The notes below the pieces were generated by a model, which was not told the DNA's origin, ran no database searches, and saw nothing but the letters and a program-made list of their open reading frames with translations. A stretch of DNA of 64,000 nt, taken from contig DATJYZ010000098.1 in NCBI GenBank assembly GCA_035499355.1, positions 1-64,000 on the forward strand, in the 5' to 3' direction. Below, in pieces: positions 1-11,427 of the stretch. This DNA comes from JAEUPI01 sp035499355. Lineage in GTDB: Bacteria > Pseudomonadota > Gammaproteobacteria > Burkholderiales > Burkholderiaceae_C. The translations under genes were made by a program, and so were the position numbers. Every line of letters starts with the position of its first letter. Positions within the stretch are counted from its first letter, which is position 1.

Positions 1-248
1 GCCTCGGCGCGCCAGGCAGCGATGCCGAACGCGGCGGTTGCGATCGCCGCGCACAACACCCCGGCGCTCACCCAGCCGCGCGGTCGCCGCAACGTGGCAG
101 CCACACCCATCGCACCGGCCGCCACGCATGCGACATTCACCGCCGTGGGCCACAACGCGGCCTGTTGCAGTTGCAGCGCGATGCCGCCGAGCCAGGCCAG
201 CATGGCCGCGGCCCACCGCTGACCCGGATCGCCGTGCCACGCGCGCAT
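1..248 (-). CDS. comEC: ComEC/Rec2 DNA uptake channel, N-terminal part
   Basis: Only the first 82 codons lie in the window; the gene runs off the left edge. ComEC is the inner-membrane channel that carries single-stranded DNA into the cytoplasm during natural transformation. The visible part begins MRAWHGDPG and contains two hydrophobic stretches (about residues 16-45 and 57-75) separated by an RRPRG turn, ending in AAWRAE. This matches the start of betaproteobacterial ComEC proteins (hydrophobic start, then a W-R-A segment before the soluble domain). The ATG has no Shine-Dalgarno; a TACACT hexamer lies 7 nt upstream. It is divergent from the RidA-family gene. The call rests on recalled family resemblance of a short piece, so another polytopic membrane protein is possible. 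Confidence 0.62.
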   Translation of the reverse strand, partial: MRAWHGDPGQRWAAAMLAWLGGIALQLQQAALWPTAVNVACVAAGAMGVAATLRRPRGWVSAGVLCAAIATAAFGIAAWRAE

Positions 249-255
249 CGGCGGG

Positions 256-261
256 AGTGTA
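256..261 (-). promoter_or_regulatory. -10-like TACACT, 7 nt before the comEC ATG
   Basis: On the minus strand TACACT is followed by 7 nt and the ATG at 248, with no Shine-Dalgarno between. Transcription would start at or next to the start codon. One of a set of such sites in this window; no convincing -35. Confidence 0.35.
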
Positions 262-291
262 GGATGCGCTCCCGTTTTCGCAGGTGCAGCC

Positions 292-747
292 ATGTCCGTC
301 CACGACCGACTTCGCGCGCTCGGCATCACGTTGCCGCCCGTGGCCACGCCGGCAGCCGCCTATGTGCCGTTCGTGCGCACGGGCTCGCTGCTGTTCGTCT
401 CCGGTCACATCGCCAAGCGCGACGGCAAGCCCTGGGTCGGCCAGCTCGGCAACGGCATGGCCACCGCCGAGGGCAAGGCCGCTGCGCGCGCGATCGCGAT
501 CGACCTGATGGGCACGCTGCAGGCCGCGGTGGGCGATCTCGGCAAGGTCAAGCGCATCGTCAAGTTGCTCGGGCTGGTCAACAGCGCACCGTCGTTCACC
601 GAGCATCACCTGGTGGTCAACGGCGCGTCGGAGCTGCTGGGCGAGGTGTTCGGCGAAGCCGGCGCGCACGCGCGCTCGGCGTTCGGCGTGGCCCAGATCC
701 CGATGGGTGCCTGCGTCGAGATCGAACTGATCGCCGAAGTGGCATGA
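292..747 (+). CDS. RidA/YjgF/UK114-family protein
   Basis: A 151-residue protein of the RidA superfamily. The closest subfamily resemblance is the longer form (about 150 aa), marked here by GSLLFVSGHIA near residue 35, and by ARSAFGVAQIPMGACVEIE at the C-terminal end. Canonical RidA hydrolyses reactive enamine/imine intermediates made by PLP enzymes; many members of this longer subfamily have no proven activity, so I do not claim deaminase function. The ATG at 292 has an AGGTG 5 nt upstream. It is divergent from comEC and followed 70 bp later by dsbB in the same direction. Confidence 0.88.
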   Translation: MSVHDRLRALGITLPPVATPAAAYVPFVRTGSLLFVSGHIAKRDGKPWVGQLGNGMATAEGKAAARAIAIDLMGTLQAAVGDLGKVKRIVKLLGLVNSAPSFTEHHLVVNGASELLGEVFGEAGAHARSAFGVAQIPMGACVEIELIAEVA

Positions 748-817
748 GGGGCGGACACCGGCTCCGACGGAGGAGGCGCTCCGGCGCGAGGCCGACCCGG
801 CGCGCCGAGGGCCGCGC

Positions 818-1315
818 ATGACCGACGGCGTGGTCGCTGCGCGCCGGCTGCTCGGCGCGGCCGCCGTGCTCGCCCTGCTGGCGGTGGCGCTGGGGCTGGT
901 CACTCAGCATGGGTTCGACATGCAGCCCTGTCCATGGTGCGTGCTGCAGCGCCTGGAGCTCGTGGTCATCGCGTTGGCGGCCGCCCTGGCGTGGCTGTGG
1001 CGCAGCCGCGGCGGCCTGCGGGTCAGCGCCGCGCTGGTCATCGCGCTGGCCAACCTGGGCGTGCTGTCGGCACTGTGGCAACACTTCGTGGCGGCGTCCT
1101 CGGCGTCGTGCAACCTGACGCTGGCCGACCGCATCATCGGTGCGCTGCAGCTCGACAGCCTGCTGCCCGATGTGTTCGCGGCCACCGCGTCGTGCGCCGA
1201 CGCCAGAGCCGATCTACTCGGCGTGCCCTACGAGTTCTGGAGCCTGGCGCTGTTCATCGTGCTGGAGGCCCTCGCGGTGTGGGCCGTGCTGCGCACCCCG
1301 GCGCGCAGCGCCTGA
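818..1315 (+). CDS. dsbB: Disulfide bond formation protein DsbB
   Basis: 165 residues with four predicted membrane segments. DsbB reoxidises periplasmic DsbA and passes electrons to quinone. The first redox pair is CPWC at residues 38-41, directly after the first membrane helix. The second pair is Cys98 (SASCNLTLAD) and Cys126 (TASCADA) in the second periplasmic loop, 28 residues apart. Both pairs are therefore intact. It ends 16 bp before the convergent korB. No dsbA is visible nearby. Confidence 0.93.
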   Translation: MTDGVVAARRLLGAAAVLALLAVALGLVTQHGFDMQPCPWCVLQRLELVVIALAAALAWLWRSRGGLRVSAALVIALANLGVLSALWQHFVAASSASCNLTLADRIIGALQLDSLLPDVFAATASCADARADLLGVPYEFWSLALFIVLEALAVWAVLRTPARSA

Positions 1316-1331
1316 GCGCGCGCAAGCCGGC

Positions 1332-2387
1332 TCAGCGCAACGACGCGTTGATCTTGGCCAGCGTGGCCGCGCCCGGGCACAGCTCGGGCTCGTTCAGCGC
1401 GTTGAGTGCCTTGCGCGAGGTGTTCAACGCCGCATGCAGATCGCCGGCGTGCGGGTCGATGTAGATCAACCCGGTGCCCAGCTCGCCGCCCGCCTGGTGC
1501 AGCTGCAGGTGATTCATCGCGCCGAGGCGGTCGGTGGCGTCGTAGTCGGCGTGCAGCTTGCGCAGCCGCATGATGCTGCCATCGGCCTGCGGCAGATCGA
1601 GCGTCTCGCCGGGCGCAGGCGCGGCCTTGACCTCGGGCGCCAGCGCGATGAAGTCGATGCGGTTCAGCGCCTCGTTGTGCTGGCGCACGTGGTCGTAGCT
1701 GCGCGTGCTGCCGGCGTGGTTGTTGAAGGCCACGCACGGGCTGATGACGTCGAGGAAGGCCGCACCGCCGTGATCGATGGCCCCTTTGATCAGCGGCACC
1801 AGCTGCGCCTTGTCGCCGGAAAAGCCGCGGGCGACGTAGGTGGCGCCGAGCTGGAGCGCCATGCCGACCATGTCGACAGGGGAGTCGTTGTTGACCGCGC
1901 CCTTCTTGCTCTGGCTGCCGCGGTCGGCGGTGGCGGAGAACTGGCCCTTGGTGAGGCCGTAGACGCCGTTGTTCTCGACGATGTAGACCATGCGCACGCC
2001 ACGGCGCATCGCATGCGCGAACTGCCCGAGCCCGATCGAAGCCGAGTCGCCGTCGCCCGACACGCCGAGGTACAGCAGGTCGCGGTTCGCCAGATTGGCG
2101 CCGGTGAGCACGCTCGGCATGCGGCCGTGCACGGTGTTGAAACCGTGGCTGGCACCGAGAAAGTAGTCCGGCGTCTTGGAGCTGCAGCCGATGCCCGACA
2201 GCTTGGCCACGCGGTGGGGCTCGATGTCGAGCTCCCAGCAAGCCTGCACGATCGCCGCCGAGATCGAGTCGTGGCCACAGCCGGCGCACAGCGTCGAGAC
2301 CTTGCCTTCGTAGTCGCGCCGCGTGTAGCCGACCTTGTTCTTGGTCAGCGTCGGGTGATGCAGGCGGGGTTTGGTGATGTAGGTCAT
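1332..2387 (-). CDS. korB: 2-oxoacid:acceptor oxidoreductase, beta (TPP-binding) subunit, KorB-like
   Basis: 351 residues. This subunit carries thiamine diphosphate and a [4Fe-4S] cluster and decarboxylates a 2-oxoacid to form the acyl-CoA. Visible signatures are CAGCGH (Cys34, Cys37), GIGCSSK (Cys68) and ISPC (Cys218) as cluster ligands, and GDGD (111-114) followed by ENN (138-140) for TPP/Mg. The length fits 2-oxoglutarate or related oxidoreductase beta subunits. It is the third gene of its operon and its ATG overlaps the stop of the alpha subunit by 4 bp, implying coupled translation. The 2-oxoglutarate preference is inferred; the sequence does not settle the substrate. Confidence 0.88.
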   Translation of the reverse strand: MTYITKPRLHHPTLTKNKVGYTRRDYEGKVSTLCAGCGHDSISAAIVQACWELDIEPHRVAKLSGIGCSSKTPDYFLGASHGFNTVHGRMPSVLTGANLANRDLLYLGVSGDGDSASIGLGQFAHAMRRGVRMVYIVENNGVYGLTKGQFSATADRGSQSKKGAVNNDSPVDMVGMALQLGATYVARGFSGDKAQLVPLIKGAIDHGGAAFLDVISPCVAFNNHAGSTRSYDHVRQHNEALNRIDFIALAPEVKAAPAPGETLDLPQADGSIMRLRKLHADYDATDRLGAMNHLQLHQAGGELGTGLIYIDPHAGDLHAALNTSRKALNALNEPELCPGAATLAKINASLR

Positions 2388-4222
2388 TTCACTCTTTCGC
2401 GCCGCGGTTGCACCGCCAGGGCGTGCACGTGCTTTGTGATGTTGTCGGTGATGAAGCGCGCGGTGATCGGCGTGCCGTCGAAGTGCAGCACCGGAATCAG
2501 CCATGCCGGATCGATCTCCAGCTCGTTGATCAGCAGCGCGCGCATCTGCGCGTCGCGGTTCTGCTCGACCACGAAGACGTGGTCGTGACTGGCGATGAAC
2601 TCGCGCACGCTGGCCGCGAACGGAAACGCGCGCAGGCGCATCGCGTCGAGGTGGATGGCCTCTCCGGCCAGGGCCACCAGGGCTTCGTCCATCGCCGGCG
2701 CCGTGGAGCCGAAGTAGATGACGCCCAGCCGGGTCTTCCTGGCGGCCGCACGCACGAGCGGCGCCGGCACCAGATTGGCGGCGGTGTCGAACTTGGTCAG
2801 CAGCCGCTGCACGTTGTAGACGTAGTCAGGGCCGGCCTCGGAATAGCGCGCGTAGGCATCGCGGGTGGTGCCGCGCGTGAAGTACGCCCCCTTGGTGGGA
2901 TGCGCGCCCGGATAGGTGCGCCAGGGAATGCCGTCGCCGTCGACGTCCTTGTAGCGGCCGAAGTCCCTGCCCGCTTCGAGCTCGGCCGCGGTCATCACCT
3001 TGCCGCGGTCGTAGGCGCGAGCGTCGTCCCACTGCAGCGGCTCGCACAGGCGCTGGTTCATGCCGATGTCGAGGTCGGTCATCACGAACACCGGCGTCTG
3101 CAGGCGGTCGGCCAGGTCGAGCGCGGCGGCGGCGTGCTCGAAGCACTCGGCCGGATCCTGCGGCAGCAGCATCACGTGCTTGGTGTCGCCGTGCGACGCG
3201 TAGGCGCAGGAGATCAGGTCGGCCTGCTGCGTGCGCGTGGGCATGCCGGTGGACGGCCCGCCGCGCTGCACATCGATTATCGTCAGCGGGATCTCGGCGA
3301 AATACGCCAACCCGATGAACTCGGTCATCAGCGACACGCCGGGGCCCGAGGTCGCGGTGAAGGCCCGCGCGCCGTTCCAGCCGGCCCCGGTGACGATGCC
3401 GATCGACGCGATCTCGTCCTCGGCCTGGATGATCGCGAAGCGGTTCTCGCCGGTGTCGGGGTCGACGCGCAGCTTGCGACAGTATTTCTCGAACGCCTCG
3501 GCCAGCGACGACGACGGCGTGATCGGGTACCACGCGCAGACCGTGGCCCCGCCGTATACGCAGCCGAGCGCCGCGGCGGCGTTGCCGTCGACGAAGATGC
3601 GGTTGCCCACCGCGTCGGCGCGCTTGACGCGCAGCCCGATCGGCGGGCTCAGGTGATCGGTGGCAAAACTGCGGCCGGCGTGCAGTGCACGCACGTTGCT
3701 CTCGAGCAGCCGTTCCTTGCCCTTGTACTGCTCGGAGAACAACTTCTCGATGACCGCGGGGTCGACCTCCATCAGCACCGACAGCGCACCCAGCACCATG
3801 ATGTTCTTGAACAGCGTGCGCTGCCGCGGGTCTTCGTAGGTGGCGTTGCAGATGGCGGTGACCGGCATGCCGATCACCGTGATGTCGCTGCGAAAGGCGC
3901 TCTCGGGCAGCGGCTTGGTGCTGTCGTAGAAGAGATAGCCGCCGGCCTCGATCTCGGCGACGTCCTGCTCCCAGGTCTGCGGGTTCATCGCCACCATCAT
4001 GTCGATGCCGCCGCGCCGCCCGAGCCAGCCCTTCTCGCTGACCCGCACCTCGTACCAGGTAGGCAGACCCTGGATGTTGCTCGGGAAGATGTTGCGCGGG
4101 CTCACCGGCACGCCCATGCGCAGGATGGCCTTGGCGAACAGCTCGTTCGCCGACGCCGAACCCGAGCCGTTGACGTTGGCGAACTTGATGACGAAGTCGT
4201 TGACGGCTTCGATGCGCTTCAT
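2384..4222 (-). CDS. korA: 2-oxoacid:acceptor oxidoreductase, fused gamma-alpha subunit, KorA-like
   Basis: 612 residues. The first 190 or so form the gamma domain that binds CoA (FANVNGSGSASANELFAKA at the start, GLPTWYEVRVSEKGW), and the rest is the alpha domain (YPITPSSSLAEAFEKY, then GPGVSLMTEFIGLAYFAEIP). Gamma-alpha fusion is the usual state of 2-oxoglutarate and 2-ketoisovalerate types of about this length. It partners with korB downstream (4-bp overlap) and the flavin/FeS protein upstream (4-bp overlap). Start chosen at the ATG that gives MKRIEAVND and overlaps the preceding stop. Confidence 0.9.
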   Translation of the reverse strand: MKRIEAVNDFVIKFANVNGSGSASANELFAKAILRMGVPVSPRNIFPSNIQGLPTWYEVRVSEKGWLGRRGGIDMMVAMNPQTWEQDVAEIEAGGYLFYDSTKPLPESAFRSDITVIGMPVTAICNATYEDPRQRTLFKNIMVLGALSVLMEVDPAVIEKLFSEQYKGKERLLESNVRALHAGRSFATDHLSPPIGLRVKRADAVGNRIFVDGNAAAALGCVYGGATVCAWYPITPSSSLAEAFEKYCRKLRVDPDTGENRFAIIQAEDEIASIGIVTGAGWNGARAFTATSGPGVSLMTEFIGLAYFAEIPLTIIDVQRGGPSTGMPTRTQQADLISCAYASHGDTKHVMLLPQDPAECFEHAAAALDLADRLQTPVFVMTDLDIGMNQRLCEPLQWDDARAYDRGKVMTAAELEAGRDFGRYKDVDGDGIPWRTYPGAHPTKGAYFTRGTTRDAYARYSEAGPDYVYNVQRLLTKFDTAANLVPAPLVRAAARKTRLGVIYFGSTAPAMDEALVALAGEAIHLDAMRLRAFPFAASVREFIASHDHVFVVEQNRDAQMRALLINELEIDPAWLIPVLHFDGTPITARFITDNITKHVHALAVQPRRERVK

Positions 4223-6057
4223 ACGGACACCTTCGCACGCTGCACCGCCGGGCTCGAATCGCGACACGCCGGCCCCGCCTTGGTGGTCTGCAGCAGGAAC
4301 TTCTGCATGTCCCACGCACCGGTCGGGCAGCGTTCGGCGCACAGGCCGCAGTGCAGGCAGACGTCCTCGTCCTTGACCATCACGCGCCCTGTCTTCAGCG
4401 GCGCGCCGACGTACAGATCCTGCGTCTTGTTCTGCGCCGGCGCGCTCAGGCGCGTGCGCAGGTCGGCCTCGTCGCCGTTGCCGGTGAAGGTGATGCAGTC
4501 CATCGGGCAAATGTCGACGCAGGCATCGCACTCGATGCACAGCTTGTCGCTGAACACGGTCTGCACGTCGCAGTTGAGGCAGCGCTGCGCCTCCTTGAAC
4601 GCGGTGGCCAGGTCGAAGCCCAGCTCGACCTCGATCTTGATGCTCTTGAGCGCCTTCTCGGCCTTCTCCCACGGCACCTTGAAGCGAACGTCGTTGGTTG
4701 GTGCGTTGTCGTAGCTCCACTCGTGGATGCCCATCTTCTGCGACATCAGGTTCACGTGCGGGGCCGGACGGCGCTTGACGTCCTCGCCATTCAGCAGGCG
4801 GTCGATCGACACCGCCGCCTCGTGGCCGTGCGCCACCGCGGTGATGATGTTCTTGGGGCCGAAGGCCGCATCGCCGCCGAAGAATACGTGGGGCAGCGAC
4901 GCCTGGAAGGTCACCTCGTCGAGCACCGGCAGGCCCCAGTCGTTGAACGCGATGCCGCTGTCGCGCTCGATCCAGGGGAAGGCGTTCTCCTGGCCCACCG
5001 CCACCAGCACCTCGTCGCAATCGAAATCGACGTCGGGCGCCCCGGTGGGCTTCAAGGTGCGTCGGCCCTTGGCGTCGTAGACCGACTCGACGATCTGGAA
5101 GCGCATGCCGGTGAGCCGGCCGTTGTCGTGCAGGAAGGCCACCGGCGCGTGGCACGGCAGGATCGGGATGCCTTCGTGCATCGCGTCCTCCTTCTCCCAC
5201 GGCGAGGCCTTCATGTCCTCGAAGGTCGAGCGCACGATCACCTTCACGTCGTCGGCGCCCATGCGGCGCGCCGAGCGGCAGCAGTCCATCGCGGTGTTGC
5301 CGCCGCCGAGCACGATGACACGCTTCTCCACCTTCTTGACGTGGCCGAAGTACACCGACGCCAGCCAGTCGATGCCGATGTGGATCTTCGCCTTCGCCTC
5401 CTGGCGGCCGGGAATCTCGAGGTCGCGGCCGCGCGGCGCGCCGCAGCCGACGAACACGGCGTCGTAGTTCTGCGTCAGCAACGCCTTCATCGAGTCGACG
5501 CGTGCGTTGCCCTTGAACTCGACCCCGAGGCCGACGATGTAGCCGACCTCCTCGTCGATCACGGGCTCGGGCAGGCGGAAGCGCGGCACCTGCGTGCGCA
5601 TGAAGCCGCCGGCCTTGGCGTCGCCGTCGAGCACGGTGACCGAGTAGCCTTGCAGCACCAGGTCCCGCGCCACCGTGAGCGACGCCGGCCCGGCGCCGAC
5701 GCAGACGACGCGCTTGCCGTTCTTCGGCGCGGCGCGCGGCAGCATCGCGCGGATCTCGCCGTCCTTGAAGTCGGCGGCGACGCGCTTGAGGCGGCAGATC
5801 GCCACCGCCTCGGGCTTGGCGGTGTTGTCCTCCTCGACGCGGCCGCGCCGGCATGCGGGCTCGCACGGACGGTCGCAGGTGCGACCGAGGATGCCGGGAA
5901 AGACGTTGCTCTCCCAGTTGACCATGTAGGCGTCGTCGTAGCGGCCCTGTGCGATCAGACGGATGTATTCGGGGACGGGGGTATGGGCCGGGCAAGCCCA
6001 TTGGCAATCGACGACCTTGTGGAAATAGGTCGGATCCGCCACGTCAGTGGGGTGCAC
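4219..6057 (-). CDS. GltD-like FAD/NAD(P) oxidoreductase with extra ferredoxin domains (electron-transfer subunit)
   Basis: 612 residues in three parts. The N-terminus is a GltD-type FeS segment (Cys18 and Cys22 in CQWAC, then TCDRPCEPACRRG). The middle holds two Rossmann folds: VGAGPASLTVARDL for FAD and VLGGGNTAMDCCRSARR for NAD(P). The C-terminus has two [4Fe-4S] ferredoxin motifs beginning at residues 507 (CIECDACVDICP) and 567 (CLHCGLCAERCP). It is first in the korA-korB operon, so it most likely exchanges electrons between the oxoacid dehydrogenase and NAD(P). A three-subunit 2-oxoglutarate:NADP+ oxidoreductase of similar composition has been described from Azoarcus evansii. The start is GTG, 9-10 nt after GGAGGAG. 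Confidence 0.85.
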   Translation of the reverse strand: MHPTDVADPTYFHKVVDCQWACPAHTPVPEYIRLIAQGRYDDAYMVNWESNVFPGILGRTCDRPCEPACRRGRVEEDNTAKPEAVAICRLKRVAADFKDGEIRAMLPRAAPKNGKRVVCVGAGPASLTVARDLVLQGYSVTVLDGDAKAGGFMRTQVPRFRLPEPVIDEEVGYIVGLGVEFKGNARVDSMKALLTQNYDAVFVGCGAPRGRDLEIPGRQEAKAKIHIGIDWLASVYFGHVKKVEKRVIVLGGGNTAMDCCRSARRMGADDVKVIVRSTFEDMKASPWEKEDAMHEGIPILPCHAPVAFLHDNGRLTGMRFQIVESVYDAKGRRTLKPTGAPDVDFDCDEVLVAVGQENAFPWIERDSGIAFNDWGLPVLDEVTFQASLPHVFFGGDAAFGPKNIITAVAHGHEAAVSIDRLLNGEDVKRRPAPHVNLMSQKMGIHEWSYDNAPTNDVRFKVPWEKAEKALKSIKIEVELGFDLATAFKEAQRCLNCDVQTVFSDKLCIECDACVDICPMDCITFTGNGDEADLRTRLSAPAQNKTQDLYVGAPLKTGRVMVKDEDVCLHCGLCAERCPTGAWDMQKFLLQTTKAGPACRDSSPAVQRAKVSV

Positions 6058-6137
6058 TCAGGGTGTCTCCTCCGGGGCCATTCGTTCGAACCGCAGCGCG
6101 GCCGCTCCGATCGGACCCGTGAACCGCAAACGCAGGC

Positions 6138-6143
6138 AGTCTA
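6138..6143 (-). promoter_or_regulatory. Candidate -10 (TAGACT) for the korA-korB operon
   Basis: The 138-bp gap between parC and the oxidoreductase operon holds TAGACT on the minus strand, 80 nt before the GTG start. No convincing -35 is seen. Confidence 0.25.
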
Positions 6144-6195
6144 CGCCGGTTGGGAAGACCGGACCTGAGTGCCAGCCCGGATGCCGCGTTGGCGA

Positions 6196-8511
<2,316 letters not shown>

Positions 8512-8542
8512 GGGAGCAGGCGTGTTCGAAGAGTTCGATGGA

Positions 8543-10165
8543 TCAGCGCGGGAAGCGCTCGCGCAGCTTGAGCTTCCAGAACTTGCCGGTCGACGTGCGC
8601 GGGATCGCGTCGATCACCTCGCAGCGATCGGGCAGCTGCCACTTGGCGAAGCCATGCCGCATCAGGTGCTCGCCGATCTCGCCCGCCGTCGCGCTCTTGC
8701 CCGGCTTGAACACGATGCACGCCAGCGGTCGTTCGCCCCACTTGTCGTGCGGAATCGCGATCACCGCGGCCTCGGCGATCGCCGCGTGCGCCATCAGCGC
8801 GTTCTCCAGGTCGACCGACGAGATCCATTCGCCGCCCGACTTCACTAGGTCCTTGGTGCGGTCGGTGATGCGCAGGTAGCCCAGCGGGTCCAGCGTGGCG
8901 ACGTCCCCGGTGCGCAGCCAGCCGTCGCGGGTGAACTTGTCGGGCGGCGAGCCCACCCGGTGATAGGCGCCGGTGATGAACGGCCCGCGCACCTGCACCT
9001 CGCCCATGGTCTTGCCGTCCCACGGCGCGAACGAGCCATCGTCGGTCTGCAGGCGCAGCGACACCAGCGGCGCCACGATGCCGCCGGTGGCGGCGCGCCT
9101 GAACTGCTCGTCGGGACCGGCATCGCGCAGCTCGGTGCGCGGGAAGACCGCGGTCGCCAGCGGCGAGGTCTCGGTCATGCCCCAGCCCTGCTGGATCGTG
9201 ATGCCCTGGCGGGCGAAGGCGCGGATCAGCGACTCCGGCACCGCCGCGCCGCCGACCAGCGAGCGCATGCCGGTGGGCAGCTTCCAGCGCGTCGAGCCCT
9301 CGGCCAGCGCGCGCTCGTAGGTCTGGATCAGCCCGAGCCAGATGGTCGGCACGCCGAGCGACAGCGTCGGCGGCTCCAGCGTCATCAGGTCGAGCAGGTC
9401 GTCGGGGTGCAGGTGCGGCCCCGGAAAGACCATCTTCGCGCCCTGCATCACCACGCCGTACGGAATGCCCCAGCAGTTGGCATGGAACATCGGTGTCACC
9501 GGCAGCACCACGTCGGTGTTGCGCAGGCCCCAGATGTCGGCGCCCATCGCCACCAGCGTGTGCAGGATGGTCGAGCGGTGCGAGTAAGCCACGCCTTTCG
9601 GCCGCCCGGTGGTGCCCGACGTGTAGCACATCGCCACCGGGTCGTTCTCGTCGTGCTTCGGGTACTCGAAGCGCGATGCATCGGCGTCGTGCAGCAGCGC
9701 CTCGTAGTCGATGAACGGCGGCTCCACCGGTGCGCCCGAGAACGGGAACACGATCACGTGCTCGAAGCGATGCAGGTGAGCGAACTGCCGGTACAGCGGC
9801 AGCAGGACGTCGTCGACGATCAGGAAGCGGTCGTCGGCGTCGGCGGCGATCCACCCCAGCTCGTCGGGTGCCAGGCGCAGGTTCAGCGTGTGCATCACGC
9901 CGCCGGCCGCCGGTATGCCGAGGTAGCACTCCAGGTGCGCATGGTGGTTCCACGCCAGCGTGGCGACGCGCTCGCCGCGCTTCAGGCCCAGCTTCAGCAG
10001 CGCCGCGGCAAGCCTGCGCGTGCGCTGCGCGTACTCGCCGTAGGTGTGGCGACGCAGCGACTTGTCGGGCAGGCGCGACACGATCTCGTTGCCCGCGAAG
10101 ATCGTGCGCGCGCGCTCAAGCACGTCGTTGAGCGACAGGCTGACGTCCATCATGGTGGCGTGCAC
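8543..10165 (-). CDS. AMP-forming fatty acid-CoA ligase family protein
   Basis: 540 residues. It should activate a carboxylic acid with ATP and join it to CoA. Motifs in order: YTSGTTGRPKGVAYSH (P-loop-like A3), GWGMTETSPL (A5), GWLRTGDVATLD (A7), and TSTGKFWKLKLRERF near the C-terminus with the adenylation lysine (A10). The pattern is that of medium/long-chain ligases rather than acetyl-CoA synthetase; the substrate is unknown. I place the start at a GTG (VHATMMDV) because GAGGAG sits 7 nt before it; the ATG pair at 10153 and 10150 lies too far from any ribosome site. It lies between the transglycosylase (11-bp gap) and parC. Confidence 0.85.
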   Translation of the reverse strand: MHATMMDVSLSLNDVLERARTIFAGNEIVSRLPDKSLRRHTYGEYAQRTRRLAAALLKLGLKRGERVATLAWNHHAHLECYLGIPAAGGVMHTLNLRLAPDELGWIAADADDRFLIVDDVLLPLYRQFAHLHRFEHVIVFPFSGAPVEPPFIDYEALLHDADASRFEYPKHDENDPVAMCYTSGTTGRPKGVAYSHRSTILHTLVAMGADIWGLRNTDVVLPVTPMFHANCWGIPYGVVMQGAKMVFPGPHLHPDDLLDLMTLEPPTLSLGVPTIWLGLIQTYERALAEGSTRWKLPTGMRSLVGGAAVPESLIRAFARQGITIQQGWGMTETSPLATAVFPRTELRDAGPDEQFRRAATGGIVAPLVSLRLQTDDGSFAPWDGKTMGEVQVRGPFITGAYHRVGSPPDKFTRDGWLRTGDVATLDPLGYLRITDRTKDLVKSGGEWISSVDLENALMAHAAIAEAAVIAIPHDKWGERPLACIVFKPGKSATAGEIGEHLMRHGFAKWQLPDRCEVIDAIPRTSTGKFWKLKLRERFPR

Positions 10166-10176
10166 GTGCGGCCTCC

Positions 10177-10866
10177 TCAGGGATGCACCTTCATCTGTTG
10201 CGCGCCGCGCGACTGGCGGCGCTGCAGCAGCACCCAATACAGCTCCAGCACCTGCTGCACGTGGGCGCGCGTCTCGCCGATCGGCGGCAGCTCGCCGCCG
10301 CTGCGGCGCACCGCCTCGTCGCCGGCGCTCCACGCCGCCAGCGCCAGGTCGATGCGCTGGTAGCGCTTCAGCAGGCCGGCCATCAGCTGCGTGCCGACGC
10401 CGATGTTGGTGCGCGGCTCGGCCAGGCGGTCGGCGACGTTGCGCGGGCTGTCGGCCTTGCCCATCAGCGGGGCGGCGGTCGTCGGCATGATCTGCATCAG
10501 CCCGACCGCGCCGCGCGGCGAGACCGCGCGCTCGTTGAAGCCGGACTCCACCGCGATCAGCGCGTTGATCAGCTCGCTGTCGACGCCATGCTTGGCCGAC
10601 GCTTCGCGGATCCACGGCTGTACGCGCTTGACCTCGGGCGCGATCTCCAGCCAGGTGAGAATCGCTGCCGGCGCGGTGGCCTTGCCCGGCACCTTGTCGA
10701 TCTTCGCCGGCGCGCCGGTCGCATCGTCGATCACCAGGCCGTAGCGCGAGTCGATCTGGCGGTCGGCAAAGTGCGCGACCCCGTCGCCATCCACATAGCC
10801 CCACAGTGCGGCATGCGCCAGCAGGCTGCTGCCGAGCGTCGCGGCGGCGACGACAGCGGCTTTCAC
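10177..10866 (-). CDS. Soluble lytic transglycosylase (SLT domain), exported
   Basis: 229 residues. It begins with a signal peptide (VKAAVVAAATLGSSLLAHA), then a short DUF4124-like stretch (WGYVDGDGVAHFADR), then the lysozyme-like domain. The catalytic glutamate is in VESGFNERAVS, followed by the family motif GAVGLMQIMPTTA; a later AWSAGDEAV replaces the usual AYNAG. It would cleave the MurNAc-GlcNAc bond of peptidoglycan. The GTG start has AGGAG 5 nt upstream and overlaps the stop of the acetyltransferase by 4 bp (GTGA), indicating coupling. Confidence 0.87.
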   Translation of the reverse strand: MKAAVVAAATLGSSLLAHAALWGYVDGDGVAHFADRQIDSRYGLVIDDATGAPAKIDKVPGKATAPAAILTWLEIAPEVKRVQPWIREASAKHGVDSELINALIAVESGFNERAVSPRGAVGLMQIMPTTAAPLMGKADSPRNVADRLAEPRTNIGVGTQLMAGLLKRYQRIDLALAAWSAGDEAVRRSGGELPPIGETRAHVQQVLELYWVLLQRRQSRGAQQMKVHP

Positions 10867-11427
10867 GTCGACTCCTGGCCCAGCGCCACGCGTGCCGCGT
10901 ACTCGCGATCGAGCATGCTCATCACGATCAGCGAGTCGTAGCCCGCGCCGCCGCCGGCGCCGTCGGGGCCGACGCCGTCGATCTTGATGCGCACGCTCTC
11001 GCGCAGTCGGCCCTCCTCGACGAAGCCTTCGCTCTGGTAGAGCGCCAGCGCGCGGGTGTTGAGCTGCTTCACATCGAGCCAGAAGCGGTGCGCGCGCAGG
11101 TCGCGGAACGCCATGCGTTTCAGCTGCCGCACGCACTCGCGGCCGAGTCCGAGGCCCTTGGGCTGCAGCACCACGCGCTTGAGCTCGACGCTGCCGTGCG
11201 GGTTGCGACAGCCCTGCAGGATGACGAAACCGGCCGCGTCGTAGCCCTCGCCCGCTTCGACGATGAAATGTCGGAAGTCCGGAAAGCGCACAGCGCCTTC
11301 GTGCTGCGTGCGCTCCCACGGCGTGATGAACGGCAGGTTCTGCGCGTCGGCCTCGACCGAAATCACGAAGTCGAGGTCCGACAACATCGTCGGACGCAGC
11401 CGAAGACGTTGGCGCAGCGCATGAGGC

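Noticed and set aside
2384..6007. A 1207-codon frame that would fuse the 2-oxoacid oxidoreductase alpha subunit with an upstream part.
   Set aside because: The first 590 codons lie over the flavin/FeS gene in another frame and have no motifs; the real gene starts at 4222 with a 4-bp overlap.
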